62,851 bases of DNA, from contig JAUSAZ010000110.1 in the NCBI GenBank assembly GCA_030652255.1, positions 1 to 62,851 on the forward strand, in the 5' to 3' direction. The stretch is from Myxococcales bacterium. Lineage in GTDB: Bacteria > Myxococcota_A > Polyangia > Polyangiales > Ga0077539. The notes beneath the pieces were generated by a model. The model was not told the origin of the DNA, made no database searches, and saw only the letters and a list, made by a program, of their open reading frames with translations. A program made the translations under genes and the position numbers. Positions 34,103 through 42,866 of the stretch are shown here, piece after piece. Position 1 is the first letter of the stretch. The number at the start of each line of letters is the position of its first letter.

Positions 34103-35170
34103 TCAGCCCGGCCCGCAGCGGGTGAGGGTCATGCCGTTGAGGGTGATGGTCGCCCCGCGGATCGCGCGCACCATGCAGCAGTCGTCGACGTGGGTGAGCA
34201 CCACGCGGTTGGGCCCGGGGATGACGTAGCGCGCGAGGTCGGCGGTGCTGCCCCCGCCGAGGTAGGCGTAGGCCCCGGGGTCGACGATGCCGCGCGGGTA
34301 CAGGCTGTTGAACACCGTCACGCTCACCCCGTCGTCGACGGTGCCGATGGTGACCCGCAGGCTCGACACCGTCGCCCCGACGGGCACGTAGAAGGTCGTC
34401 TGGAAGTACGTGAAGTCGCCGCCCGCGCGGCACTCGCACACGCCGCACAGGGTCGACGGGTCGTCGAAGGAGATGGTGTCCGAGGGGTGCTCGCGCCACC
34501 CCGGGTCGCCCGCCGGGGGGATCGTCGCGAGGGCGTACTCCCCGGGGTCGCCGTGCGATTCGAAGGTGCGCCCGAAGCAGCGCGGGCCCTCGCCGAGGTT
34601 CATCTGCCAGGGCGTCCCGCTGCCCGGCGTGTCGATGCACGGCACGCAGGCCTCGTCGACCATGCCGTCGCAGTCGTCGTCCACTCCGTCGCAGGTCTCC
34701 GCCGCGGGCAGCGTCGCCCCGGTGCACGCCCCCCAGAGCCCGAACTCCCCGGTGCCCTCGCAGCGCTGCTGCCCCCGCCGGCACGCGCCGACGCCCGCGC
34801 GGGTCGGGTCGCCCGGCATACACGTCTGGGTATTACCCGGCGCGCAGGGGCAGCCCTCGTCGATCATCCCGTCCCGGTCGTCGTCCTCGCCGTTGTCGCA
34901 GCGCTCCGCCGCGGGGCCGTCGCCGGCCACCCCTCCGTCGGCGCCCGCGTCGCGCTGGGGGATGGTCCCCCGGTCGACGAGGCCCGTCGCGTCGAGGCCG
35001 GGGCGGTCGTCCGCGGGCGCGGTCGCGCCGTCGCTGCGCCCCGCGTCGATGCGCCCGGCGTCGAGGCCGCTCGCGCCCCCGGCGTCGTCGTCGACGGCGA
35101 TCACCTGCGTGTTCTCCTCGGTCGCGCAGCCGAGCGCCACGACCACCACCGCGAGGCCCCAGGTGCGCAT
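34103..35170 (-). CDS. Lipoprotein with MopE-like metal-binding motif
   Basis: The 355-residue protein has a lipobox (VVVVALGC), then an Asp/Gly/Ala-rich stalk to about residue 90. Two acidic cysteine motifs follow, CDNGEDDDRDGMIDEGC and CDGVDDDCDGMVDEAC, as in MopE-type surface proteins that bind calcium or copper. A beta-rich C-terminal domain (about 190-355) has several cysteines (LCGVCECRAGG, DDCCMVRAI). It is divergent from murC with 99 bp between them. The function is probably surface binding; the exact ligand is unknown. Confidence 0.85.
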   Translation of the reverse strand: MRTWGLAVVVVALGCATEENTQVIAVDDDAGGASGLDAGRIDAGRSDGATAPADDRPGLDATGLVDRGTIPQRDAGADGGVAGDGPAAERCDNGEDDDRDGMIDEGCPCAPGNTQTCMPGDPTRAGVGACRRGQQRCEGTGEFGLWGACTGATLPAAETCDGVDDDCDGMVDEACVPCIDTPGSGTPWQMNLGEGPRCFGRTFESHGDPGEYALATIPPAGDPGWREHPSDTISFDDPSTLCGVCECRAGGDFTYFQTTFYVPVGATVSSLRVTIGTVDDGVSVTVFNSLYPRGIVDPGAYAYLGGGSTADLARYVIPGPNRVVLTHVDDCCMVRAIRGATITLNGMTLTRCGPG

Positions 35171-35269
35171 CGGGCCATTGCAACCCCGCGCCCGCCCGGG
35201 GCGCAACTGGGGGCGCGGTGACCATCGGCGCTTCCGATGGCGGGGGCTTTGGGGGTACATCCGCGGCCC

Positions 35270-36661
35270 ATGTTTCGCGGACGCGTACGCCACATCCACT
35301 TCGTCGGCCTCGGGGGCATCGGCATGTCGGGCATCGCCGAGGTGCTGCTCACCCTCGGATACACGGTCTCGGGCTCCGACCTGAAGGCCACCGACATCAC
35401 CCGCCGGCTCGCGGGCCTCGGCGCCATCACCTACGAGGGGCACCGCGCGGACAACGCTGCGGGCGCCGACGTCGTGGTCTACTCCTCGGCCGTATCGGCG
35501 CAGAACCCCGAGGTCGCACGCGCCCGGCAGCACGGCGTGCCGGTGATCCCGCGGGCGGAGATGCTCGCCGAGCTGATGCGGCTGAAGTACGGCATCGCCA
35601 TCGCCGGGTCGCACGGAAAGACCACCACCACCTCGCTGGTCTCGACGGTGCTCTCGGCCGCGGGGCTCGATCCCACGGTGGTCATCGGCGGCAAGCTCAA
35701 CGCCATCAACTCCAACGCCCGCGCGGGCACCGGCGAGCTGCTGGTGGCCGAGGCCGACGAGTCCGACGGCAGCTTCCTCAAGCTGACGCCCACCGTCGCG
35801 GTGATCACCAACATCGACCCCGAGCACCTCGACCACTACGGCAGCCTCGCGCGGCTGCTCGACGCCTTCGTGGAGTTCGCCGCGCGGGTGCCCTTCTACG
35901 GCCTCGCGGTGCTCTGCCTCGACCACCCGGCGGTGCAGGGCATCCTGCCGCGCATCGACCGGCGCCACGTCACCTACGGCACCAACCCCCAGGCCGACTA
36001 CGTGGCGAGCGACATCACCTTCGAGGGGCTGAGCACCCGCTTCGCGGTGCACCGCCGGGGCGAGTCCCTGGGCCACTTCGAGGTGCGGGTGCCGGGCCTG
36101 CACAACGTGCTCAACTGCCTCGCGACCATCGCCGTGGCCGAGGAGCTCGACGTGCCGACGGACACCACCCGCGAGTCGCTCCGCAGCTTCGCCGGGGTGC
36201 AGCGGCGCTTCACCATCGTGGGCGAGTCCAACGGCATCACGCTCGTCGACGACTACGGGCACCACCCGGCGGAGGTGGAGGCCACGCTGGCGGCGGCCAA
36301 GGGCGGGTTTCGCCGTCGGGTGGTGGCGGCCTTCCAGCCGCACCGGTACACCCGCACGCGCGACCTCTTCGAGGAGTTCACCCGGGCCTTCAACCTGGCC
36401 GACGTGCTGGTGGTGACGGAGGTCTACGCGGCCGGCGAGAAGCCCATCGAGGGCGCGACCGGCGAGCGGCTGGCGGAGGCGATCGCGAGCCATGGGCACC
36501 GCGGGGTGCACTTCGAGGCCGACAAGGCGCGCGTGGTCGACCGGCTGGAGGCCCTGGTGCAGCCGGGCGACGTGGTGATCGCGCTCGGCGCCGGGGACAT
36601 CAACCAGTCGGTGCGCGCGCTGCACCAGCGGCTCGTCGCGCGCGAGGCGCCCGCGGGCTGA
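35270..36661 (+). CDS. murC: UDP-N-acetylmuramate-L-alanine ligase
   Basis: The 463-residue cytosolic enzyme adds L-alanine to UDP-MurNAc, the first peptide step of peptidoglycan synthesis. It shows the N-terminal HFVGLGGIGMSGIAE, the ATP loop AGSHGKTTTTSL, EADESDGSFL, ITNIDPEHLDHY, the GVQRRF motif, and DDYGHHPAEV with FQPHRYTRT, which separate MurC from other Mur ligases. The ATG at 35270 (MFRGRVRHIHF) gives the normal family length; an in-frame ATG at 35237 adds 11 unconserved residues. It is the first member of a scattered dcw cluster. The usual downstream murB and ddl are absent and the next dcw gene, ftsQ, is 2.5 kb away. Confidence 0.97.
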   Translation: MFRGRVRHIHFVGLGGIGMSGIAEVLLTLGYTVSGSDLKATDITRRLAGLGAITYEGHRADNAAGADVVVYSSAVSAQNPEVARARQHGVPVIPRAEMLAELMRLKYGIAIAGSHGKTTTTSLVSTVLSAAGLDPTVVIGGKLNAINSNARAGTGELLVAEADESDGSFLKLTPTVAVITNIDPEHLDHYGSLARLLDAFVEFAARVPFYGLAVLCLDHPAVQGILPRIDRRHVTYGTNPQADYVASDITFEGLSTRFAVHRRGESLGHFEVRVPGLHNVLNCLATIAVAEELDVPTDTTRESLRSFAGVQRRFTIVGESNGITLVDDYGHHPAEVEATLAAAKGGFRRRVVAAFQPHRYTRTRDLFEEFTRAFNLADVLVVTEVYAAGEKPIEGATGERLAEAIASHGHRGVHFEADKARVVDRLEALVQPGDVVIALGAGDINQSVRALHQRLVAREAPAG

Positions 36662-36668
36662 TCGCCCG

Positions 36669-37652
36669 TCAGCGGTCGAGGGCGGAGGGCCCGGCGGGGC
36701 CGAGACGGCCGCGGTCGTGGGCCTCGCGCAGGTCGAGCTCGGGGCCGAGCGGGACGATCCGCGTCGGGTTGATGTGGGGGTGGCTCCAGTAATAGTGGGT
36801 CTTGATGTGATCGAGCCGACAGGTGTCGGCGACGCCCGGCGTCTGGAACACGTCCCTCACGAAGCCCCAGAGGTTGGGGTAGTCGCGCACCCGGCGGAGG
36901 TTGCACTTGAAGTGCCCGTGGTAGACGGGGTCGAAGCGCAGCAGGGTGGTGAAGAGGCACACGTCCGCCGCGGTGAGCGCCTCGCCGCAGAGGTACCGCT
37001 GGCGCGCGAGCACGGCGTCCCAGTGTTCGAGCGCGATGAAGAGGTCGCGGCAGGCAGCCTCGTAGGCCTCCTGGGTGGTGGCGAAGCCGGCGCGATAGAC
37101 GCCGTTGTTCACCGGCTCGTAGAGGGCGTCGATGGTCTCGTCGATGCGCGCCCGCAGCGCCGCGGGGTAGAGCGTGACGGCGTGGCGGGCCAGCGCGTCG
37201 AAGCCCGTGTCGAGCAGCCGCATCACCTCGCGCGACTCGTTGTTGACGATGGTGCCGGCGTGGGTGTCCCAGAGCGCGGGCACCGTGACGCGACCCGTGT
37301 AGCGCGGGCGCGCGCGGAGGTAGACGTCGCGCAGCAGCCGGGCGCCGTGGAGGTGGTCGTCGGTGGCGCCGTCGAAGCCGCCGAAGGCCCAGCCGTCGTC
37401 GCCCATGCGCGGGCCCACCACGGACACGGGGACCGCGTGCTCGAGGCCCTTGAGCGCCCGGGTGATGAGCACGCGGTGCGCCCACGGGCACGCGTAGGCC
37501 GCGTAGAGGTGGAAGCGCCCCGGCTCGGTCACGCCGCCGTCGGGTAGCCCCCCTCGAAACACCGTCGGCGGTCGCTCGAAGCGACCCTCCGCGTCCGGGG
37601 TGTACCAGCCCTTGTCCCAAACTCCGTCGATGAGGTGTCCCATGGTGGCCAC
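36669..37652 (-). CDS. Glutathionyl-hydroquinone reductase (Xi-class GST)
   Basis: The 327-residue protein has the Xi-class signature: YACPWAHR with nucleophile C55, TVPALWDTHAGTIVNNES, and the C-terminal TTLLRFDPVYHGHFKCN with YYWSHPHINPTRIVP. These enzymes remove glutathione from glutathionyl-hydroquinones, producing the hydroquinone. It starts at ATG 37652, with another ATG three codons in. It lies on the strand opposite to murC, 7 bp from its end, inside the interrupted dcw cluster, so it is an insertion there and not a functional partner. Confidence 0.94.
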   Translation of the reverse strand: MATMGHLIDGVWDKGWYTPDAEGRFERPPTVFRGGLPDGGVTEPGRFHLYAAYACPWAHRVLITRALKGLEHAVPVSVVGPRMGDDGWAFGGFDGATDDHLHGARLLRDVYLRARPRYTGRVTVPALWDTHAGTIVNNESREVMRLLDTGFDALARHAVTLYPAALRARIDETIDALYEPVNNGVYRAGFATTQEAYEAACRDLFIALEHWDAVLARQRYLCGEALTAADVCLFTTLLRFDPVYHGHFKCNLRRVRDYPNLWGFVRDVFQTPGVADTCRLDHIKTHYYWSHPHINPTRIVPLGPELDLREAHDRGRLGPAGPSALDR

Positions 37653-37685
37653 GACAGCCTGCCACGATCGGGGCGTCGGAGGGCC

Positions 37686-38096
37686 TCAGCGATCGCAGAG
37701 GCCGGCGGAGACGAGGTCCTCCGGGGCGGCGCCGTCGGGGCCCATCCGGCACGCGGGCGCGGCGATCTCGCGGGCCTCGGCGGTGGCCCCGCGCGCGGCG
37801 ACCACCGCGGCCAGCGAGGTGCGCACGCGCCGCTCCCACCGCCGGTCGTTGGGCGTCGCGTCGGGCCGCGCGATGACCGCCAGCGCCATCCGCAGGTGAC
37901 GCTCGGTGCCCGCCCGGTCGCCGTCGTGGCTCTCGCGCACGGCCTGCTGGAAGAGCCCCTGCGCGGAGAGCGGGCCGCGGCCGCCCTCGCTGCCGGGCAC
38001 GGTCTCGTGGGTGATGGCGTACACGGCCACCGCGGCGAAGGGCAGCGCCCCGATGAGGCCCCAGACCGTGCGATGCCCGCGGTGTCGCAGCTCCAT
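37686..38096 (-). CDS. Small single-pass membrane protein of unknown function
   Basis: A 136-residue protein with basic N-terminus, one membrane helix (TVWGLIGALPFAAVAVYAI) and a helical soluble part that may hold TPR-like repeats (LFQQAVRESHDGDRAGTERHL, LAAVVAARGATAEAREIA). Two cysteines occur near the end (PACRMGP, GLCDR). I do not recognise a family. It follows upstream of the reductase gene on the same strand with a 33-bp gap. Confidence 0.7.
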   Translation of the reverse strand: MELRHRGHRTVWGLIGALPFAAVAVYAITHETVPGSEGGRGPLSAQGLFQQAVRESHDGDRAGTERHLRMALAVIARPDATPNDRRWERRVRTSLAAVVAARGATAEAREIAAPACRMGPDGAAPEDLVSAGLCDR

Positions 38097-38180
38097 GGGC
38101 CGCGACGATAGCCCAACGCCCCCCCGGCGGGCGGTGAGCGGGGGTCGTGCGCCGGGCGCGCTTGCACCAAGATAGGGGCC

Positions 38181-38957
38181 ATGACCGAGCTGGCCCCCCG
38201 CCCCCCGACGCTCCTCCTCGGCGCCCGCAGCTTCGTCCGCGGCGCGCGCTGGATCGCCCGGCACCCGAGGCACTGGCCCCACGCGATCGTCCCGGCGCTG
38301 CTCGCGGTGGTGCTGGTCACGACCTTCGCGAGCCTCGGGGGCTGGGCCGCGTGGCGCCTGTCGGCCCCGCTGCGCGGCGACGCCTCGCTGCTCTGGCAGG
38401 TGCTCGGGGTGCTGGAGGCCATCGCCGCCGGGGGCGTCGCGGTGGGCGTCGGGGCGCTGCTCGGGCTCTCCCTCGCGCAGCCGGCGTCGGGCTGGGCCCT
38501 CGACCACCTCTCGCGCTCGCTCGACCTCTCCCTCGGCGGGGTCGACCGCCCCGACGGCGGGTGGTTCGAGACCGCGTGGCGCGGGCTGCGGGTGACCCTC
38601 GCCGGGCTGCTGGTGAGCCTCCCCGTGCTGGGGGCGCTGCTCCTGGTGGGGGTGGTGTTCCCGCCGGCCATCGTGGTCACGGTGCCGCTCAAGCTGATGG
38701 TGGGCGCGCTCGTCGTCGCCTGGGACCTCCTCGACTACCCCTTCGGCCTCCGCGGGATGCGCGTGCGCGAGCGGCTGCGCTTCATCCGCGCCAATTTCTC
38801 CGCGGTGCTGGGCTTCGGCGCCTGCGCCTCCCTGGTGCTGCTCATCCCCGGCGTCGGGCTGCTGGTGCTGCTGCCGCTCGGGGTCGCGGGCGCCACGCAG
38901 CTCGTGGCCGAGGTCGAGCGGGGTCCCTCCCTGCCACCGCCCGTCAAGCCGCGCTGA
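38181..38957 (+). CDS. EI24/CysZ-like integral membrane protein
   Basis: The 258-residue protein has about five hydrophobic helices and the EI24 domain pattern: GARWIARHPRHWPHAIVPA at the start, WLxLDY-like VAWDLLDYPFGLRGMRVRER and RANFSAVLGFGACASLVLLIPG. The family includes the sulfate transporter CysZ, but this copy cannot be assigned a substrate. It is on the same strand as murC and ftsQ. Its stop codon at 38955-38957 abuts the 157-bp inverted-repeat element directly. Confidence 0.85.
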   Translation: MTELAPRPPTLLLGARSFVRGARWIARHPRHWPHAIVPALLAVVLVTTFASLGGWAAWRLSAPLRGDASLLWQVLGVLEAIAAGGVAVGVGALLGLSLAQPASGWALDHLSRSLDLSLGGVDRPDGGWFETAWRGLRVTLAGLLVSLPVLGALLLVGVVFPPAIVVTVPLKLMVGALVVAWDLLDYPFGLRGMRVRERLRFIRANFSAVLGFGACASLVLLIPGVGLLVLLPLGVAGATQLVAEVERGPSLPPPVKPR

Positions 38958-39114
38958 GAGTGTGTCTGACCCTGTTCTCGGTGAACTCGCGTCAGATCCG
39001 CGTCGCCCTGCGTCGTCCGCTCTCCCTTGCGTAGCAGGGGCTACGCGCGGTCGAGCGTCCTTGCAGAGCTCGCAGCTCTTCGCGATTTCACCGAGAACAG
39101 GGTCAGACACACTC
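38958..39114. mobile_element. 157-bp element with perfect 28-bp terminal inverted repeats
   Basis: Positions 38958-38985 (beginning GAGTGTGTCTGACC) are an exact inverted repeat of 39087-39114, and the match continues inward past one mismatch for about five more bases. The interior has two more hairpins (GCGTAGC-AGGG-GCTACGC and AGAGCT-CGC-AGCTCT). It has no coding capacity. It starts at the base after the EI24 stop and ends 58 bp before the ftsQ start, so it lies inside the dcw cluster. The TGTCTGACCC-type end resembles sequences flanking REP-associated tyrosine transposases as I recall them; that link is inference. MITE-like. Confidence 0.85.
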
Positions 39115-39172
39115 TGAGCCCGTTGCCGACAACTTCCGGTGTGACCCGGCACCGGTGCTATCGGACGTGGCG

Positions 39173-40084
39173 ATGGCCTCCGTCCCCCCTGCCAACCCAG
39201 GCCGCCCGCAGAACTCCCGCGTCGCCCGGGACACCCCCGCCCCTCCGGCCCCGGTCGCCCGGCCCCGCCCGGCGCGCCCATCGGTGCCCTGGGCGCAGCG
39301 CCTCGCGCGGCTGTCGCAGACGCTGTCCGTGGTGCCCGTGCTGGTGCTGCTCGCGGGCACGGTGGTCGGTGGGCGCTACGGGCACCGCTGGCTCACGCAC
39401 ACGCCGCGGCTCGGCGCGCGCACGCTGGAGGTCAGCGGCAACTCCCACGCGAGCCGCGAGGAGGTGCTCGCCGCGGCGCACCTTACCCTCGGGAGTAATG
39501 TGCTGGCGGTCGACCTGGAGCGCGCGGCGCGGCAGATCGAGCGGCTGCCGTGGGTGGCGCGGGCGACGGTCACCCGGCAGCTCCCCAATACCCTGCGGGT
39601 GGCGGTGGAGGAGCGCACCCCCGCGGCGCTGGTGGCGGTCGGCGGGCTCTACCTCGCGAGCGCCGACGGGACGCTCTTCAAGCGCGCCGAGCCGGGCGAC
39701 CCGGTCGACCTGCCGGTGGTGACGGGCCTCGCGCGGGCGTCGTTTCGCGAGCGGCCCGACGGGGCGCGAGAGCAGGTGCGCGACGCGCTGGCGCTGATGG
39801 GCGACCTCGAGAGCGCGCAGCTGGGCTCGGCGGCGCGGCTGCAGGAGGTGCACCGCGACGAGACGGGCGACCTCTCGGTGATGCTGGGCGGGACGTACAT
39901 CTGGCTCGGCCGCGGGCCCTACCGCTCGAAGCTGTCGCGGCTGCGGGTGGTGATGGCGGAGCTGCGCCGGCACGGGCTGGAGGCCTCCGAGGTGCACCTG
40001 GAGAGCGACCGGCACCCCGAGCGGGTGACCGTGCGGGCGCACACCGCGAGCGCCGCGCCGACGAGGGCCGCGCGGGGGTCGTGA
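39173..40084 (+). CDS. ftsQ: Cell division protein FtsQ
   Basis: The 303-residue protein has a proline-rich cytoplasmic N-terminus, one membrane helix (LSVVPVLVLLAGTVVGG) and a POTRA domain (ARTLEVSGNSHASREEVLAAA through LPWVARATVTRQLPNTLRVAVEER). An FtsQ/DivIB C-terminal domain ends in HLESDRHPERVTVR. FtsQ recruits later divisome proteins. ATG 39173 was chosen; in-frame GTG codons at 39155 and 39167 are alternatives. No strong ribosome-binding site helps. It lies 58 bp after the inverted-repeat element and keeps the dcw order murC-ftsQ-ftsA-ftsZ, although 12.8 kb separate it from ftsA. Confidence 0.92.
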   Translation: MASVPPANPGRPQNSRVARDTPAPPAPVARPRPARPSVPWAQRLARLSQTLSVVPVLVLLAGTVVGGRYGHRWLTHTPRLGARTLEVSGNSHASREEVLAAAHLTLGSNVLAVDLERAARQIERLPWVARATVTRQLPNTLRVAVEERTPAALVAVGGLYLASADGTLFKRAEPGDPVDLPVVTGLARASFRERPDGAREQVRDALALMGDLESAQLGSAARLQEVHRDETGDLSVMLGGTYIWLGRGPYRSKLSRLRVVMAELRRHGLEASEVHLESDRHPERVTVRAHTASAAPTRAARGS

Positions 40085-40140
40085 CCGCGGCGGGAGCGGG
40101 AGGCTGGCGGGATGTCCGGCCGCTGGGCGATACTCACCCG

Positions 40141-40743
40141 GTGCAGCGCGTGAAGGTTCGTCTCCGCGACTGGAATGACGATCTGGTCGCCGCGTGGGCG
40201 AAGCACTTCGCCGGCCTCGACGACGTGGAGGTCTCCGCCGGGGAGATCTTCGACCTCACCGCCGACGCCATCGTCAGCCCGGCCAACTGCTTCGGCTTCA
40301 TGGACGGCGGCATCGACGCCGCCTACTGCGAGCGCTTCGGCTGGGACCTGCAGGACCGCCTCCAGGCGCACCTCTCCGCCGAGCACGACGGCGAGCTACC
40401 CATCGGTCAGGCGGTGGTGATCGACACCGGTGACGTCGCAGTGCGCTACCTCGTGAGCGCGCCGACGATGCGCCTCCCGGGTCCGGTGCCGCAGACGCTC
40501 AACGCCTACCTCGCGTTTCGTGCCGCGCTCCAGGCCGTGCGCCGCCACAACGCCGCGCACCCGGGGTCGATCGCCTCGCTGCTGTGCCCCGGCATGGCGA
40601 CGGCGGTCGGTCAGATGCCGCCCGACCGCTGCGCCCGTCAGATGCGTGCTGCCTACGAGAACGTCGAGCTCGGGCGCTCCTGGGGCCGGGACTCCGGCGG
40701 CGTCAGCGGCATCCTGCGTCAGCACATCCTGCTGCTGCGCTGA
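40141..40743 (+). CDS. Macro-domain protein (ADP-ribose-related)
   Basis: The 200-residue protein is essentially one macro domain: ADAIVSPANCFGFMDGGID is the ADP-ribose-binding block (usual form VNAAN/SPANSxGxMGGG), with LPIGQAVVIDTGD, YLVSAPTMRLPG and IASLLCPGMATAVGQMP completing the fold. Macro domains bind or hydrolyse ADP-ribose derivatives. A GTG at 40141 or 40150 is the start. It lies 56 bp downstream of ftsQ on the same strand, so it may be read through from the ftsQ promoter. The next gene is convergent. Confidence 0.85.
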   Translation: MQRVKVRLRDWNDDLVAAWAKHFAGLDDVEVSAGEIFDLTADAIVSPANCFGFMDGGIDAAYCERFGWDLQDRLQAHLSAEHDGELPIGQAVVIDTGDVAVRYLVSAPTMRLPGPVPQTLNAYLAFRAALQAVRRHNAAHPGSIASLLCPGMATAVGQMPPDRCARQMRAAYENVELGRSWGRDSGGVSGILRQHILLLR

Positions 40744-40800
40744 CCCACCCGCGCACGCCGCCCGGGAGCGCACACGCCGCCTGGGCCGGCGGTGATGGTC

Positions 40801-42783
40801 TCAGTCGCCGGGCTGGCGCTCGAAGGCGCCGATGTCGCATCGACCGCCCGCGGGCCGGGCCTGGCCGCGCTGGTCGGTGGCGAGCGGTCCCGCGAAGGTG
40901 GTGCACGCCGCCGCGGGGATGGCGTCGACCGCCGTGCTCGACGCAGGCAGGCGGAGCGTGGGCGAGGGCCCGCCGTAGCTGCTCACCGGGTCGAGCGTGG
41001 GCGACACGCCGATGGCGTCGTTGTCCATGGTGCTGAGGGACGCGCCCATCACGCTGCCGAGGCGGTTGTAGTCGCCGGAGTCGTAGTGCCCGAAGGCCGT
41101 GAAGTCGCCGCTGTTGTTGCCCGCGACGATGCTGGCCTTGAGGCGGTAGAGGCCGTTGATGATGTGGAGCGCGGGGCTCCCGGACGAGGCCGTCACGGTG
41201 CAGAACGACATGTCGAGCGCGGCCCCGTTGAGGGAGACCGCGCTGCCGCTGGTGGCCGCGGAGTTGGCCGCGAAGGAGGAGTTGTCGATGGTCAGCCGGC
41301 TGCCGACGCCGGTCAGCGCCACCGCCCCGCCCGAGAAGGCGCTGGAGTTCGAGAGGAAGGCGCAGCCGGAGATGGCGGTCTGCGCCGCGGCGTACACCTG
41401 CACCGCGCCGCCATAGAACTGCGTCGCGGCGTTGGAGCGGAAGGTGCAGTCCGTGATGGAGTTGAGCGCGCCCTGCGGAACCACCGCCCCGCCGTTGGCC
41501 GAGCGGTTGGAGGTGAAGGTGCTGCGCGAGAGCGTGAGGTTGCTGCCGGTGTAGATCGCGCCGCCCTGCATCGCGGCGAAGTTTCCGGTGAAGCAGCAGT
41601 CGCGCACGGTGAGCGGGGCGCTGGCGCTCGGCGACTGGATCGCTCCCCCGTACGAGCCCGAGTACCCGTGGTTGAGGCTGAGCCCCGAGACCGTGAGCGG
41701 GGCGGTGACGTAGAGGAGCTGCACCCGGTCGGCGCCCTCGAAGGCGAGCGCGCCGCAGCCCGGTCCCTGGATGATGATCGCGCGCGGGACCGCGATGGAG
41801 GAGTTGAAGGCGATGGTGCCGCCCACGGAGGGTGCGAAGGTCACCGTGGCCCCGGCGGGCACGGCGGCGATGACGGCCCGCAGCGAGCCGGGGCCCGAGT
41901 CGGCGCCGGTGGTGACGACGCCCGCGGTGGACACCGCGACGGTGATGGCGAGGGTGGACACGGTGCCCTGGGAGTCGGTGACGGAGACCGTGACCACGGC
42001 CGAAGCCGCGGTGGTGCCCGGTAGGAGCGAGAGGGTCCAGCCCGACCCGCTGGCGGCGACGGTGGCGGTGACCATCGCGGGCGCGCTCGATGTGACCGTC
42101 GGGCGCAGGCCCGCGGAGCCGTCCTCGATGTCGCCCACCGTGAAGGGGACGAGCGTCGGCGTCAGCGCGCCCGCGTAGAGGGTGAGCTCGGTCGGGGCCG
42201 TGATGGTCGGCGGCGAGTTGAAGGAGCCATAGGTGATGGTGACCACCGTCGGCGCATCGGCGACGACCTCGGCGGAAGACCTCGCGGGGTCCGCGGTGTA
42301 GGAGAGGCCATCGAGCACGGTGCCCGGGGCCGACACCGTGTAGGTGCCGAACGCGAGCCCATCGAGCGTGGTCGTCGCGTCGAGCGTGCGCATGAAGGTG
42401 CCCGGCCCGGTGACCGCGACGCGCGCGTTGCTGGGGTTGCCCGCGAGGCGCACCACCAGGCTGCCCGTCGTCGCCGGAGTCCCGACGTCCGTCGAGACGT
42501 CCCCGGCACCGGCGTCGGTGAGACCTGTGTCTCCGGGACCGGTGTCTCCGGGACCAGTATCTCCAGGGCCAGTATCTCCAGGACCTGTGTCCGCGGTCCC
42601 GGCGTCTGCGAGGCCGCTGTCTGGCGAGCCTGCGTCCTTGGGCGCGGCGTCTGCCGCCCCGGTGTCCGCGGCGCCCGCGTCCGCCGACGTCGACGCGTCG
42701 TTTTCACCCACCGTGAGGCTCTCGCCAGAGCAGGCCGTCGCGGCCATGGCGCACGCCAGGACGATCCATCGAACTCGCTTCAT
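40801..42783 (-). CDS. Large lipoprotein with parallel beta-helix (choice-of-anchor Q-type) domain
   Basis: The 660-residue protein has a lipobox (MAATAC) and a long Asp-rich stalk (residues about 25-105) including four GPGDT units. Ig-like beta domains follow (about 105-300), then a right-handed parallel beta-helix (about 300-600) whose rungs repeat patterns like SRSTFTSNRSANGGAVV and NSSFAANSAATSGSAV. The end DQRGQARPAGGRCDIGAFE is the hallmark of choice-of-anchor Q proteins. It is a surface adhesin or polysaccharide-binding protein by analogy. It lies in the block inserted between ftsQ and ftsA and is on the opposite strand. Confidence 0.88.
   Translation of the reverse strand: MKRVRWIVLACAMAATACSGESLTVGENDASTSADAGAADTGAADAAPKDAGSPDSGLADAGTADTGPGDTGPGDTGPGDTGPGDTGLTDAGAGDVSTDVGTPATTGSLVVRLAGNPSNARVAVTGPGTFMRTLDATTTLDGLAFGTYTVSAPGTVLDGLSYTADPARSSAEVVADAPTVVTITYGSFNSPPTITAPTELTLYAGALTPTLVPFTVGDIEDGSAGLRPTVTSSAPAMVTATVAASGSGWTLSLLPGTTAASAVVTVSVTDSQGTVSTLAITVAVSTAGVVTTGADSGPGSLRAVIAAVPAGATVTFAPSVGGTIAFNSSIAVPRAIIIQGPGCGALAFEGADRVQLLYVTAPLTVSGLSLNHGYSGSYGGAIQSPSASAPLTVRDCCFTGNFAAMQGGAIYTGSNLTLSRSTFTSNRSANGGAVVPQGALNSITDCTFRSNAATQFYGGAVQVYAAAQTAISGCAFLSNSSAFSGGAVALTGVGSRLTIDNSSFAANSAATSGSAVSLNGAALDMSFCTVTASSGSPALHIINGLYRLKASIVAGNNSGDFTAFGHYDSGDYNRLGSVMGASLSTMDNDAIGVSPTLDPVSSYGGPSPTLRLPASSTAVDAIPAAACTTFAGPLATDQRGQARPAGGRCDIGAFERQPGD
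42526..42600. repeat. 15-bp tandem repeat inside the lipoprotein stalk
   Basis: Five consecutive 15-bp units of the type TGTCTCCGGGACCGG run in frame and encode the GPGDT repeats of the beta-helix lipoprotein's stalk. The central four are the most similar. In-frame slippage here would change tether length without breaking the gene. Confidence 0.8.
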
Positions 42784-42866
42784 GTGTTGTTTCCCTGGGA
42801 AGCCCGCCGCGAGATGCCGCGGGCTGCGACCCGTTGACTATCGATTGTCGCGAGGACGGCGATCCG

